Translations under genes and position numbers: made by a program
Notes under the pieces: model-generated
Seen by the model: the letters and a program-made list of their open reading frames with translations, nothing else
Database searches by the model: none
What the model was told of the DNA's origin: nothing
From: Phascolarctobacterium_A sp902463975
GTDB lineage: Bacteria; Bacillota; Negativicutes; Acidaminococcales; Acidaminococcaceae
NCBI RefSeq assembly: GCF_902463975.1
Contig: NZ_CABQHJ010000025.1
Location: forward strand, 1 to 43,598
Direction of reading: 5' to 3'
Length of the DNA stretch: 43,598 nucleotides
Shown here: piece by piece, positions 7,790 through 15,265 of the stretch
Layout: each line of letters opens with the position of its first letter
Position numbering within the stretch: the first letter of the stretch is position 1

Positions 7790-8998
7790 TTATTCCTTAC
7801 CAGTGCGCAGAGCCTCAAATTGATTGGATAAAAGTGCAACCGCACTTTTTCTCTCGTCCTGTACATCACGCAGATAAATTGATGTAGTAGATATGTCAGT
7901 ATGCCCCATCATGGCTTGAACCATATTAAGAGGCATACCGCTGATAAGCGCATACGTCGCTGCCATGGCTCGTAAAGAGTGTACTGCTATTCTAGGCATC
8001 TGATGTTTCTTGCACATCCGTTTCAGCCATAGATAGAAGCTGTCACCGTTCACGGGTACTGCCTCCCTGTTTTCAGTGCAATTTCTCGATACAAACACCA
8101 AATTTTGCGGATTTGAAATTTTTTCTTCTTGCAACCATAAATCAAGAAGTTCTTTATAGGTTTGGAGCAACTTCTTGACGTAATCGTCAAAATACAATGT
8201 ACGTATCGAGGCCTTCGTTTTAGGTGTTCCTAGAGCAGGCTTTTCCCCGCTAACAAATTTCATTGCTTTATTTATATTCAGCGAACAGGATTCCAAGTCC
8301 ACGCAGTCCCATGTCAGGCCTAAAAATTCCCCTTTTCTGGCTCCAGTTGTGAGGGCAATATAAAACATCAATTTATTCTTGACGTTAGGTAAAGTTACGG
8401 GTAACTCTTCCAAAATGCCCAGAAACTTCTGTAGCTCTTCTCTGTTCCAGATAGGATAGTGTTCTGAGGTTGCTTTTACTAACATATCTTTAGGTACGTC
8501 AGCACATGGATTTTTTGACAAATATTTCCATTCACAAGCTTTATTGAACAGTAACTTCAAAAGCTTGAAATGCTTCATAATTGTCACCGAAGATAGACCT
8601 TTTTGGTGCCTAGTGTCAAGCCGTGCGTCATCTTCACACAACTGGTCCATGAACCTTAACACATCTTCACCTTTTATTTTATCTATCCTCATAAAACCAA
8701 AAGCCGGTAACAGACGGTCTTTTAACATTTGTTGGTAATTGACCATTGTTATTTTCCCAACTTTTTTACTATATCTATGTTCCCAATAGGTTACAAATTC
8801 ACTAAAAGTGATAGCTTTATCCGTAGCCAATCTGCCCGTTATTTCCAGATAGTATGTAGCCAGCTGCGTTTGAGCTTCTTTTTTACTGCGGGCATATATT
8901 GTCTTGGTAAACCTGCGCTGTTTATTGTTTTCATCATATCCGGCAGAAACTCTTAGTTCCCACTTATTGTTACCTCTGCTGATTAGTGATCCAGCCAT
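7790..8998 (-). CDS. int: Tyrosine recombinase (element integrase)
   Basis: This 402-aa site-specific recombinase integrates and excises the element. Three parts are visible: an N-terminal arm-binding domain with the Tn916/phage-type opening (SLISRGNNKWELRVSAG), a SAM-like core-binding domain (about 65-160), and the catalytic domain. Catalytic residues: R221 (TTGARKGEFLGL), K260 or K262, H340 and R343 (HSLR), H366 (MGHTDISTT) and nucleophile Y375 (SIYLRD). The usual second-box HxLRH reads HSLRA here. AGGAGG lies 8 bases before the ATG. It is transcribed away from the tRNA and separated from the excisionase-like gene by a terminator. Confidence 0.95.
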   Translation of the reverse strand: MAGSLISRGNNKWELRVSAGYDENNKQRRFTKTIYARSKKEAQTQLATYYLEITGRLATDKAITFSEFVTYWEHRYSKKVGKITMVNYQQMLKDRLLPAFGFMRIDKIKGEDVLRFMDQLCEDDARLDTRHQKGLSSVTIMKHFKLLKLLFNKACEWKYLSKNPCADVPKDMLVKATSEHYPIWNREELQKFLGILEELPVTLPNVKNKLMFYIALTTGARKGEFLGLTWDCVDLESCSLNINKAMKFVSGEKPALGTPKTKASIRTLYFDDYVKKLLQTYKELLDLWLQEEKISNPQNLVFVSRNCTENREAVPVNGDSFYLWLKRMCKKHQMPRIAVHSLRAMAATYALISGMPLNMVQAMMGHTDISTTSIYLRDVQDERKSAVALLSNQFEALRTGKE

Positions 8999-9021
8999 TG
9001 ATAATTCCTCCTATAATATAG

Positions 9022-9060
9022 AAAAAGAACTGCCAAACATTTCGTTTAGCAGTTCTTTTT
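9022..9060 (-). terminator. Intrinsic terminator between excisionase-like gene and integrase
   Basis: A 17-bp stem (9022-9038 with 9044-9060) has a single imperfect pair, which is G-U in the leftward transcript, a 5-base loop and runs of five A and five T at its feet. It begins 13 bases after the stop of the gene at 9074..9298 and ends just before the integrase ribosome site, so integrase needs read-through or its own promoter. Confidence 0.8.
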
Positions 9061-9073
9061 CCGGTAAGTTTTC

Positions 9074-9298
9074 TTATTTACTCATGCCTTTCCAAGCAGG
9101 GCTGTTCATATTTTTTTCAGCCCAGTTATTCAGTGCATCCAAAGTATAATAGTACACTCTACCAAACTTCTTTGCTGGAAGTATACCAGCCTTAGTCATT
9201 GTCAGGACTTTGCCATAGCTGATGGTGCCTCCAAAAAAATCTTGAGCAACATCTTTTGCTTTTAAAAATTGTTGTTTTGCAGCATTTTCATTTTTCAT
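9074..9298 (-). CDS. Excisionase-like HTH protein beside integrase
   Basis: This 74-aa protein starts at the ATG at 9298, 7 bases after AAAGGAGT; an in-frame GTG three codons earlier overlaps that ribosome site and is less likely. The pattern is that of an excisionase/HTH_17 domain: FLKAKDVAQDFFGGTISYGK for the helix-turn-helix, then GILPAKKFGRVYYYTLDALN for the wing and last helix. Immediately upstream of int on the same strand, it is the best candidate for the recombination directionality factor. Two further small HTH genes at 3434 and 3718 are alternatives. Confidence 0.8.
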   Translation of the reverse strand: MKNENAAKQQFLKAKDVAQDFFGGTISYGKVLTMTKAGILPAKKFGRVYYYTLDALNNWAEKNMNSPAWKGMSK

Positions 9299-10017
9299 TT
9301 CTGCCACTCCTTTCTAGGTTTTACCGCTATGTTATGGCCCGTTTATTTTTTATTTTTGAGCTCTTTTTCCATCAATTTTCATTTTCTTCATTTTATTGTC
9401 CCACGCACAATCATCAGATATAACAGGCAATGATTTAAACTGATACCTGTCATGTTCATTGTCTTGTAATTTTTTACGTTCTATATAATATAGATTTATC
9501 TATTAGTATACATAGGAAATATAAATATTTTACGCTTACACCGGTGTCAACACCAGTTGATGGAAAAGCCTGCAAACCCTTGATGGTACTGGATTCTCTT
9601 GAAATTGATTTTAATGCTTAAAATTGACTGACACTGCATTGACACCGACACTATTTGAGCTGACACCCTTATATTTTTGCTTAAATGAACCCTAAAGCAT
9701 CTGAAACTGCTTTCTTCGATATGCTAAAATACGATGCCGATAACCTCGGATGATGAGTAAACCTCCATCCTTGTTTTCCGAAAATTCGAGAGTTTATCTC
9801 AAGCATACCAAAAGCCTTCTTTGATTTTTATGCGGTTAGGGAACTGCAATTATTCTATCAAGGAAGGCTTTTATTTTTCTCTTTATAGCTAGAACTTAGT
9901 ATAGAGCGTGCTTTTCGTTTTAGCTATACGATTGAACCATAAAATCGAAAAACTTAATGGTTTTGTCGCTGATTTAGGCAAAATTTGAAAACAAGGTGCA
10001 AATAAGGTGCGGAAATG
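9299..10017. other. Non-coding arm between excisionase-like gene and tRNA junction
   Basis: About 720 bases without a credible gene. It includes an A+T-rich upstream region for the excisionase-like gene, the palindrome CACCGGTG (9539-9546) overlapping GGTGTcaACACC (9543-9554), four GACAC motifs in 40 bases (9630, 9641, 9647, 9662), and a 16-bp inverted repeat (9810-9872). Short repeats of this sort between int/xis and att are what integrase and excisionase arm sites look like; the assignment is inference. Confidence 0.5.
9810..9872 (+). repeat. 16-bp inverted repeat with trailing T-rich tract
   Basis: AAAAGCCTTCTTTGAT (9810-9825) pairs with ATCAAGGAAGGCTTTT (9857-9872), one position being a G-U pair, across a 31-base loop; ATTTTTCTCTTT follows. 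It resembles a rightward terminator, though no plus-strand gene precedes it. It may be a relic or protect the att end. Confidence 0.5.
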
Positions 10018-10049
10018 AAAAAAACGGTTTTCCAAAATTTGGAAAACCG
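10018..10049 (-). terminator. Terminator downstream of tRNA-Arg
   Basis: CGGTTTTCC (10025-10033) pairs with GGAAAACCG (10041-10049), and AAA/TTT inside extends the stem. In the leftward transcript it is followed by seven T. It starts 9 bases beyond the tRNA CCA end. If the junction is at the tRNA 3' end, this terminator is on the element side and would replace the native one. Confidence 0.85.
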
Positions 10050-10058
10050 CATGGTTAC

Positions 10059-10135
10059 TGGTGATCCCGGCCAGAATCGAACTGGCGACCTACCGCTTAG
10101 GAGGCGGTTGCTCTATCCTACTGAGCTACGGAACC
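10059..10135 (-). tRNA. tRNA-Arg (anticodon CCT)
   Basis: This 77-base cloverleaf is on the minus strand. The acceptor stem GGTTCCG pairs with CGGGATC (two G-U pairs), the D arm has GCTCAG..GGATAGAGC, the anticodon stem ACCGC/GCGGT encloses CTCCTAA (anticodon CCT, reading AGG), the T arm is GCCAGTTCGATTCTGGC, and CCA is encoded. It is the likely attachment site of the element to its left, whose integrase gene lies on the 3' side. Confidence 0.96.
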
Positions 10136-10187
10136 ATAACAACAGCTCAGGCAGAACTCAAGCCTTTCCGCCCAAGCTGTATTAAAT

Positions 10188-10216
10188 ATTATACCGCAAA
10201 AACAGTCTACTGGCAA
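10188..10216 (-). promoter_or_regulatory. Promoter of tRNA-Arg
   Basis: On the minus strand TTGCCA (10216-10211) and TATAAT (10193-10188) are separated by exactly 17 bases, about 52 bases before the tRNA 5' end. This is a near-consensus housekeeping promoter and lies on the chromosomal side. Confidence 0.8.
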
Positions 10217-10231
10217 TGCGGAAACAGCAAG

Positions 10232-10840
10232 TTATGCGTCAGCAAGCTTCTCCTCTTTTTCCTTTGCCAAAAACTCCGCCACAGCTGGCAGATTATCAAA
10301 AATAAACTGCTGCGCTGCCTGCGGATAAAAGTTAATATAATAAATTTCTCCGGTAGTTTGTCTTACACGCTTTTCGGTAACAATACCCAACTCAGAACCC
10401 TTTTCTGTCGGAATTTTATTGCGCCCATCTTCCGGCAACTGCAGATAACCTGCATGTTCCAACCATCTGCCAAGCTCCACCGTGGTAAGATTATGCATTT
10501 CCTTATCTGCAAAGGTATCATTAATATATTTTACAAGCTTTGTGATATTGGTAGCTTCAGTCATAGGCTGCAGCCTGCTCAGGTCATCCTGTTCCACAAC
10601 AAAGCTGCTTTTAACTGCCTTAGAAGTTTTGGGTGCAACCTTAAAGCTCGTGCTCTGCGAAACCAGATTCATAATCTTGCCGTAAACAGCAATAACTTCT
10701 GCGGCATCGTTAAGCGCCTCCTGTACCTGCGCGCTCTGTACAACCTCCAGTGAAAGCTCCTCCTCGGCAAAAGGATGTCTGTTTTGGCTCATACGGTGAA
10801 TAACATTGTAAGCATTGCGTAATTTGTTGATATCCAGCAT
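10232..10840 (-). CDS. Conserved protein of unknown function, possible C-terminal winged-helix domain
   Basis: About 202 aa. The ATG at 10840 has AGGAG 8 bases upstream; the ATG two codons earlier is too close to that site. I do not recognise the family. The N-terminal half is helical with a threonine/serine/lysine-rich linker (about 68-80). The C-terminal half (LTTVELGRWLEHAGYLQLPE, then PTEKGSELGIV and a YINFYPQAAQQFIFDNLP ending) has the layout of small DNA-binding C-terminal domains seen in phage antirepressor-like proteins: a 'T..eLg.wL...GyL' helix pair, a 'pT.kG..lGi' turn and a 'qaaqqFi..nlp' helix. That resemblance is by eye only. It is chromosomal, next to the tRNA. Confidence 0.7.
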   Translation of the reverse strand: MLDINKLRNAYNVIHRMSQNRHPFAEEELSLEVVQSAQVQEALNDAAEVIAVYGKIMNLVSQSTSFKVAPKTSKAVKSSFVVEQDDLSRLQPMTEATNITKLVKYINDTFADKEMHNLTTVELGRWLEHAGYLQLPEDGRNKIPTEKGSELGIVTEKRVRQTTGEIYYINFYPQAAQQFIFDNLPAVAEFLAKEKEEKLADA

Positions 10841-10872
10841 CTGCATTTCTCCTATTCTTCACACAAATTTTA

Positions 10873-10913
10873 TAAACAAAAGGGCAGACTCTACTACATA
10901 AAGAGTCTGCCCT
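10873..10913 (-). terminator. Intrinsic terminator after the small unknown gene
   Basis: AGGGCAGACTCT (10881-10892) and AGAGTCTGCCCT (10902-10913) form a perfect 12-bp stem with a 9-base loop. TTTTGTTT follows in the leftward transcript, so it ends the 10928..11266 gene. Confidence 0.85.
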
Positions 10914-10927
10914 CAAACAAGCAGCAG

Positions 10928-11266
10928 TTAATGTGCCTCTGCAAGCACCTCAGCGGCGATATCGTCCGCCATTCCCGGAGGCATGCTCCATTCAACACGC
11001 ACGCCGGTTTTACCCCAAAGACGGGTAAGCGCTACCTGAAACGCCTCCTTACTGGAAAGCGGCTCCAGCGTTATCGTAGCAAAATCACGGATAGTATCAC
11101 CCTGCGGCACATCCAGGCTCAACGGAGTTGCCAGATACTTTTCGACAGCAGCCTTAGCTTCGGAAACAGCCTCCGGCAAGGTTACTACGGCAGTCTTATC
11201 CGCTTCGTTATATTCTACATAGCCATAATGGCAATTATAATTCAAGGTTACAGCATAATTACTCAT
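10928..11266 (-). CDS. Small conserved protein of unknown function
   Basis: This 112-aa acidic soluble protein is not recognised. Visible: a beta-rich start (MSNYAVTLNYNCHYGYVEYN), a helix rich in Ala/Glu (EAVSEAKAAVEKYLAT), and a C-terminal helix (MADDIAAEVLAEAH). No signal peptide, membrane segment or metal-binding pattern is visible. GAGGGGGA lies just upstream of the ATG and a strong terminator follows, so it is a monocistronic gene with good expression signals. Confidence 0.75.
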   Translation of the reverse strand: MSNYAVTLNYNCHYGYVEYNEADKTAVVTLPEAVSEAKAAVEKYLATPLSLDVPQGDTIRDFATITLEPLSSKEAFQVALTRLWGKTGVRVEWSMPPGMADDIAAEVLAEAH

Positions 11267-11398
11267 TTTAATCCCCCTCTGCTCTTGTTACTAATTATAA
11301 CAACTTAAGCACATAATATCAATATAAGGATTTAAGTAAGCAATTAAAATATAAGTCTTTCTTAGCCTGTAATCCTTGATAAATATAATGCGTCACTA

Positions 11399-13501
11399 TT
11401 ATCTGCGGCTGAATACAGGCTGCAGACGCTTTTCCATCGGCAGCTTATCGGCAGTCACCGCCAGCTGCGCCATCTCGTACAAGGTGCTTTGCGCGCTTAC
11501 AGGCTCCAGCTTGTTGCGTACACGGCGATAGGTACCGTTGGACTGCATCATATGTGCGCCCACGTTATCGCGCAGATACAAATCGAGCAACGCCTTGATG
11601 CGACGGATATGCTCCTCTGTTTCTACCGGGAAGAACAGCTCAACGCGGTCATTAAGGTTACGCGGCATCCAGTCGGCACTGGAAAGATACAGCTGCTCCT
11701 CGCCGCCGTTGGCAAACCAGAAGATACGGCTGTGCTCCAGCTGACGGCCTACAATGCTGCGGACCGTAATATTGTCGCTGATGCCCTCGATGCCTGTGCG
11801 CAGACCGCAGATACCGCGCACAATCAAATCAATATGCACGCCTGCAGCCGAAGCCTCGTACAGCTTCTGGATTACGGGCTGGTCAATCAGCGAGTTCATC
11901 TTGGCGATGATATGTCCCTCACGACCGGAACGCACCATAGCAATTTCATTATCAATCAGCGCATAAATCTTTTCGCGCAGTCCCAGCGGTGCCATAACCA
12001 GCTTATTCCAAACCGGCGGCTCGCTGTAGCCGCTGAGCAGATTGAAGAACGCCGAAGCATCGCTGCCGAACTCGTCATTGGCCGTCATCAGGCCAAGGTC
12101 GGTGTATAATTTTGCGGTGCTGTCGTTATAGTTGCCTGTGCCCAGATGCAGATAACGCTTAATGCCGTTATCCTCCTTGCGCACAATCAGAATAATTTTG
12201 GCATGTGTCTTTAAGCCTACCAAACCGTAGATAACATGGCAACCCGCTTTTTCCAGACGACGCGCCCAGAGGATATTGTTTTCCTCATCGAAACGCGCCT
12301 TCAGCTCTACCAGTACGGTTACCTGCTTGCCGTTTTCCGCAGCACGCGCCAGCGCAGCAACAATCGGGCTGTTGCCGCTTACACGGTACAGCGTCTGCTT
12401 AATTGCCAGCACCTGCGGATCATCAGCAGCATCGCTCACCAGCTTAACTACCGGGTCAAAGCTTTCGTAGGGGTGATGCAGCAAAATATCATTTTCACGG
12501 ATAGCGGCGAACAAATCGCTGTCATCCGGCAGCTCCAGCGGACGCTGTGGCACAAATGGCTCATACAGCCACGGCCACATGCCCTTCATACCGATAAATT
12601 TAAAGAAGCAGGTCGGGTCCAGAGGTCCGTTGATTTCATAAACCTCCATCTCCGTAACATCCAGATTTTCCTCCAGGAATCTTTTGATACGATTATTATT
12701 CGTTTTGAAGATTTCCAGACGTACAGCAGCGCCGCGCTTACGCTTACGCAGCGATTCCTCAACCTCCTTCATAAGGTCAACGCTGTCATCCTCTTCCAAG
12801 TCAAGGTCACTGTCACGCGTTACTCTGAAGGACACCATATCCAGAATATGGCAGCCCTTGAACAGATCATGGCAATGGCTGGCGATAATATCCTCCAAAA
12901 ATACGAAGGTACGCTTGCCCTCAGGCTCAACCTCCACAATGCGGTCCAATACGCTCGGCACCTGAATCAGGCCCATGCTGTGCTCGCCGTCAGCCTTAAT
13001 AAGCTCAACAGCAAGGTTCAGTGTTTTATTGGCCAAAAACGGGAAGGGGCGCGAAGCATCTACTGCCATCGGCGTCAATACCGGGAAAACAACCTCACGG
13101 TAATATTCCTCCAGCCAGTCCTTTCCCAGCTCGCTCAAATCCTTAACGCGGCGGAAATGCAGCTTCACCGCATCCATTTCTGCCATCAGCGCAATCAGCG
13201 ATTTTGTCTGAGTTCGCACCTGCTCATGCGCTGCCTGCGAAATAGCCACCAGCTGCTCATGCACCGACATACCGGAGGCATCGCGCTTTTCTACGCCGCT
13301 GTCAAAATTGCTCCACAAACCGGCTACGCGCACCATAAAAAATTCATCAAGGTTAGAAGCCGAAATGGCGATAAACTTCAAACGCTCCAGCAGCGGTGTG
13401 TCCTTAACCATTGCTTCCTTCAGCACGCGCAGATTAAATTTCAGCCAGCTCAGCTCGCGGTTATAAAAATACTCAGGCTTTGTCAAATCTAATTTTCCCA
13501 T
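11399..13501 (-). CDS. ppk: Polyphosphate kinase 1
   Basis: PPK1 (700 aa, the usual length) reversibly builds inorganic polyphosphate from ATP. The N-terminal domain opens with YFYNRELSWLKFNLRVLKEA, followed by SNLDEFFMVRVAG near 50. The phospholipase-D-like catalytic domains carry the phospho-accepting histidine H433 (GLKTHAKIIL) and the second conserved histidine H590 (QLEHSRIFWF). The segment ALAIKQTLYRVS-type near 367 and the ARFDEENN motif near 402 are also as expected. Its ATG overlaps the stop of the upstream Ppx-like gene by one base (TAATG), so the two are translationally coupled. Confidence 0.97.
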   Translation of the reverse strand: MGKLDLTKPEYFYNRELSWLKFNLRVLKEAMVKDTPLLERLKFIAISASNLDEFFMVRVAGLWSNFDSGVEKRDASGMSVHEQLVAISQAAHEQVRTQTKSLIALMAEMDAVKLHFRRVKDLSELGKDWLEEYYREVVFPVLTPMAVDASRPFPFLANKTLNLAVELIKADGEHSMGLIQVPSVLDRIVEVEPEGKRTFVFLEDIIASHCHDLFKGCHILDMVSFRVTRDSDLDLEEDDSVDLMKEVEESLRKRKRGAAVRLEIFKTNNNRIKRFLEENLDVTEMEVYEINGPLDPTCFFKFIGMKGMWPWLYEPFVPQRPLELPDDSDLFAAIRENDILLHHPYESFDPVVKLVSDAADDPQVLAIKQTLYRVSGNSPIVAALARAAENGKQVTVLVELKARFDEENNILWARRLEKAGCHVIYGLVGLKTHAKIILIVRKEDNGIKRYLHLGTGNYNDSTAKLYTDLGLMTANDEFGSDASAFFNLLSGYSEPPVWNKLVMAPLGLREKIYALIDNEIAMVRSGREGHIIAKMNSLIDQPVIQKLYEASAAGVHIDLIVRGICGLRTGIEGISDNITVRSIVGRQLEHSRIFWFANGGEEQLYLSSADWMPRNLNDRVELFFPVETEEHIRRIKALLDLYLRDNVGAHMMQSNGTYRRVRNKLEPVSAQSTLYEMAQLAVTADKLPMEKRLQPVFSRR

Positions 13502-15051
13502 TACTTATTCACCCGTTCCAAAATAGGTTCAATACCAAAAACTTCCTCAAAGAAAGTAGATTTATCATCAAACGTCCAGATTTCCAACGTCAAATCCTCT
13601 TTGCTTGCTGCCAGAACCTTCAGCTTATTATCCTTCAGCGTTACACTGCAGCTGTGAATTTTTTGCATATAGCTGCGGTCTAAGGCATCAGCCAGACGCA
13701 CAATGGCAGCCAGCTTGGCCACAACAGGCACCAGCTCCTTTTCCACATGCGGCGCAAGCGTATTGCTCTTGTCAAACAGTCTGTTGGCATGATAATACGA
13801 TGCCAGCGCTACGATTTTCTTATCCTTCTCGCTCAGGCCGATAATATCCGTAGACATAATCAACTGATAGGTGTAGATAGAGTGACTGCGCATGCAGATG
13901 TATTTGCCTATATCATGCAAAATGCAGGTTGCACGCAAAAGCAGGCGCTCATGCTCGCCCATGCCGTAAGCCTTGGAAATCTTGTCGAAAATAATCAGCG
14001 ACAGACGCTCCACCTGCTGAGCATGCTTCTTATCATACAGATAACGGCTGCCGATGGTATGGAAAAGGCTGATAAGCTCCTGCTCCAGCTCCTTACGCAT
14101 GACAGGGTTCGTTTTATTGCCGATATGCAGCAGTTGGATACCGTCGATAAAGCGGTCTGCCGTAATAATAATTTCCTTGGCGGGAATCAGATGCAGCAGC
14201 TGTTCATAAAGCAGCACCGTAGGCAGCACAAGCTCCGCAACATTTTCCGGCAGCTTATATACCTGAATCAGCTGTGCCAGGCTCATCTGACGCATGCTGT
14301 CGAAAAAGGCATGGAAATCCGCCGCCTTGATGCGATGCACCAGTTGCTTTTCATCCAGACCCAGCATGCGCAGCAAAAGCTCGGTCTCTGTACCGGACAG
14401 CACCAGATATCGCACCTTGCTGTCACCCAGCTCGTTTCTTACCGGTCCGATTGTACTGCTGAGAAATTCCGTCAGCGCCTTGTTAAAATGCATGCTTTCA
14501 CGACGGTTGCGCTCAAAGCTTTCCTTAATACGGATAATACCGATATGGAAGTTGCCCTGATAGCAGATTTTTTCGTCACGCACCAGCGTTACTCCCAAAC
14601 CGCCGGAGGAAATATCCATCATCAGCATGCCCTCACGCTCGGTAGAAATTTTTTCTGCCTTCAGCGTATTGCGGATAGCCACAAACTTGGTATAAATTTC
14701 TCGCGGCATATCAACAACATCGACAACAAGGCCCGTCTTGTTATAAATCTGATCCAGCAGAAATACCTGATTGCTGGCCTCACGCACGGCCGTTGTCGCC
14801 TGCATAACATATTCCTCTACACCGTATTCCTTCATCAGGCGCTTGAAGCCTATCAGAATTTCGCAGATTTCGGAAACAAGCGGGAAAGGAATTATTTTAT
14901 TTTTAAAAGTTGCCTCACCCAAACGGATGCGTCGATTGCAGCATTCGACAACCTTGTACCTTTCGGTATTGTGATATTCGGTAATCTGCATACTGAGCAT
15001 CTCCGAGCCTAGATGAATCGCAGCAAAGGTTGTATAATTTTTACGCTTCAT
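13501..15051 (-). CDS. Ppx/GppA-like protein with HD domain, probable loss of catalytic residues
   Basis: This 516-aa protein has the architecture of Ppx/GppA phosphatases: an N-terminal ASKHA domain and a C-terminal HD-type domain (TCILHDIGKYI, later YYHANRLF). The active site looks degraded. The phosphate-binding DxGSNS motif reads HLGSEM (H13 in place of Asp), and the DLGGGSTE loop reads DISSGGLG (D146 kept, terminal Glu replaced by Gly). The Glu in the 'EAY' position (PREIYTKF) is kept. Compare the intact paralogue at 15266..16798. The gene has GGAGG 8 bases before its ATG and is coupled to ppk, so a regulatory or polyphosphate-binding role towards PPK is plausible but inferred. Confidence 0.85.
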   Translation of the reverse strand: MKRKNYTTFAAIHLGSEMLSMQITEYHNTERYKVVECCNRRIRLGEATFKNKIIPFPLVSEICEILIGFKRLMKEYGVEEYVMQATTAVREASNQVFLLDQIYNKTGLVVDVVDMPREIYTKFVAIRNTLKAEKISTEREGMLMMDISSGGLGVTLVRDEKICYQGNFHIGIIRIKESFERNRRESMHFNKALTEFLSSTIGPVRNELGDSKVRYLVLSGTETELLLRMLGLDEKQLVHRIKAADFHAFFDSMRQMSLAQLIQVYKLPENVAELVLPTVLLYEQLLHLIPAKEIIITADRFIDGIQLLHIGNKTNPVMRKELEQELISLFHTIGSRYLYDKKHAQQVERLSLIIFDKISKAYGMGEHERLLLRATCILHDIGKYICMRSHSIYTYQLIMSTDIIGLSEKDKKIVALASYYHANRLFDKSNTLAPHVEKELVPVVAKLAAIVRLADALDRSYMQKIHSCSVTLKDNKLKVLAASKEDLTLEIWTFDDKSTFFEEVFGIEPILERVNK

Positions 15052-15103
15052 TAGCTAAGCCTCCAAAACAGTATATTATTGGTATAATTCGTTTTTCTTA
15101 ACA

Positions 15104-15182
15104 AAAATCCTGCGAAGAAATCGAGATTATACATTAATTTAACAAATTAACACGAATTTTACTTTTTTACGCAGGATTTTTT
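15104..15182. repeat. 11-bp inverted repeat in the divergent ppx intergenic region
   Basis: AAAATCCTGCG (15104-15114) is the exact inverse of CGCAGGATTTT (15170-15180), separated by 55 A+T-rich bases between the two divergent Ppx/GppA-type genes. It could be a shared operator or form a hairpin with the T-run that follows. Confidence 0.45.
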
Positions 15183-15265
15183 CCGCTTATGGGTAATATA
15201 ATAAATATATCGTTAAAATAGAATAATCGGAGTTTAGAGGAACACCCCACAAGGAGAAAAGAAAA

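Larger units (their letters stand above)
1..10058. mobile_element. Integrative mobilizable element with type I RM cargo, integrated at tRNA-Arg
   Basis: Visible here are an integrase and excisionase-like gene nearest the tRNA, a helicase-like replication protein, MobC-like and relaxase genes, small HTH genes and hsdM/hsdS. The whole stretch is clearly richer in A+T than the DNA right of the tRNA. Elements of this kind commonly insert at the 3' end of a tRNA gene, and the tRNA-Arg 3' end faces the integrase side. No mating-pair formation genes are seen, so it would need a helper. The right boundary is placed at the tRNA CCA end by inference; the left end and second att copy are outside the window. 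Confidence 0.8.

Noticed and set aside
1..9000. Second copy of the tRNA-Arg 3' end (other att site)
   Set aside because: I scanned the element part for the T-arm/acceptor sequence and did not see it; the element must extend beyond the left edge.
10710..10916. Minus-strand 68-codon frame across the terminator
   Set aside because: It runs through a clear terminator and overlaps the start of the 10232..10840 gene in another frame; composition is not protein-like.
12236..13492. Long plus-strand open frame opposite ppk
   Set aside because: It is antisense to a full-length, motif-complete ppk and its translation is histidine/glutamine/leucine-rich without any recognisable domain; a codon-bias shadow.
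13747..15012. Long plus-strand open frame opposite the Ppx-like gene
   Set aside because: Antisense shadow of a coupled, family-matching gene, with no ribosome site and low-complexity composition.
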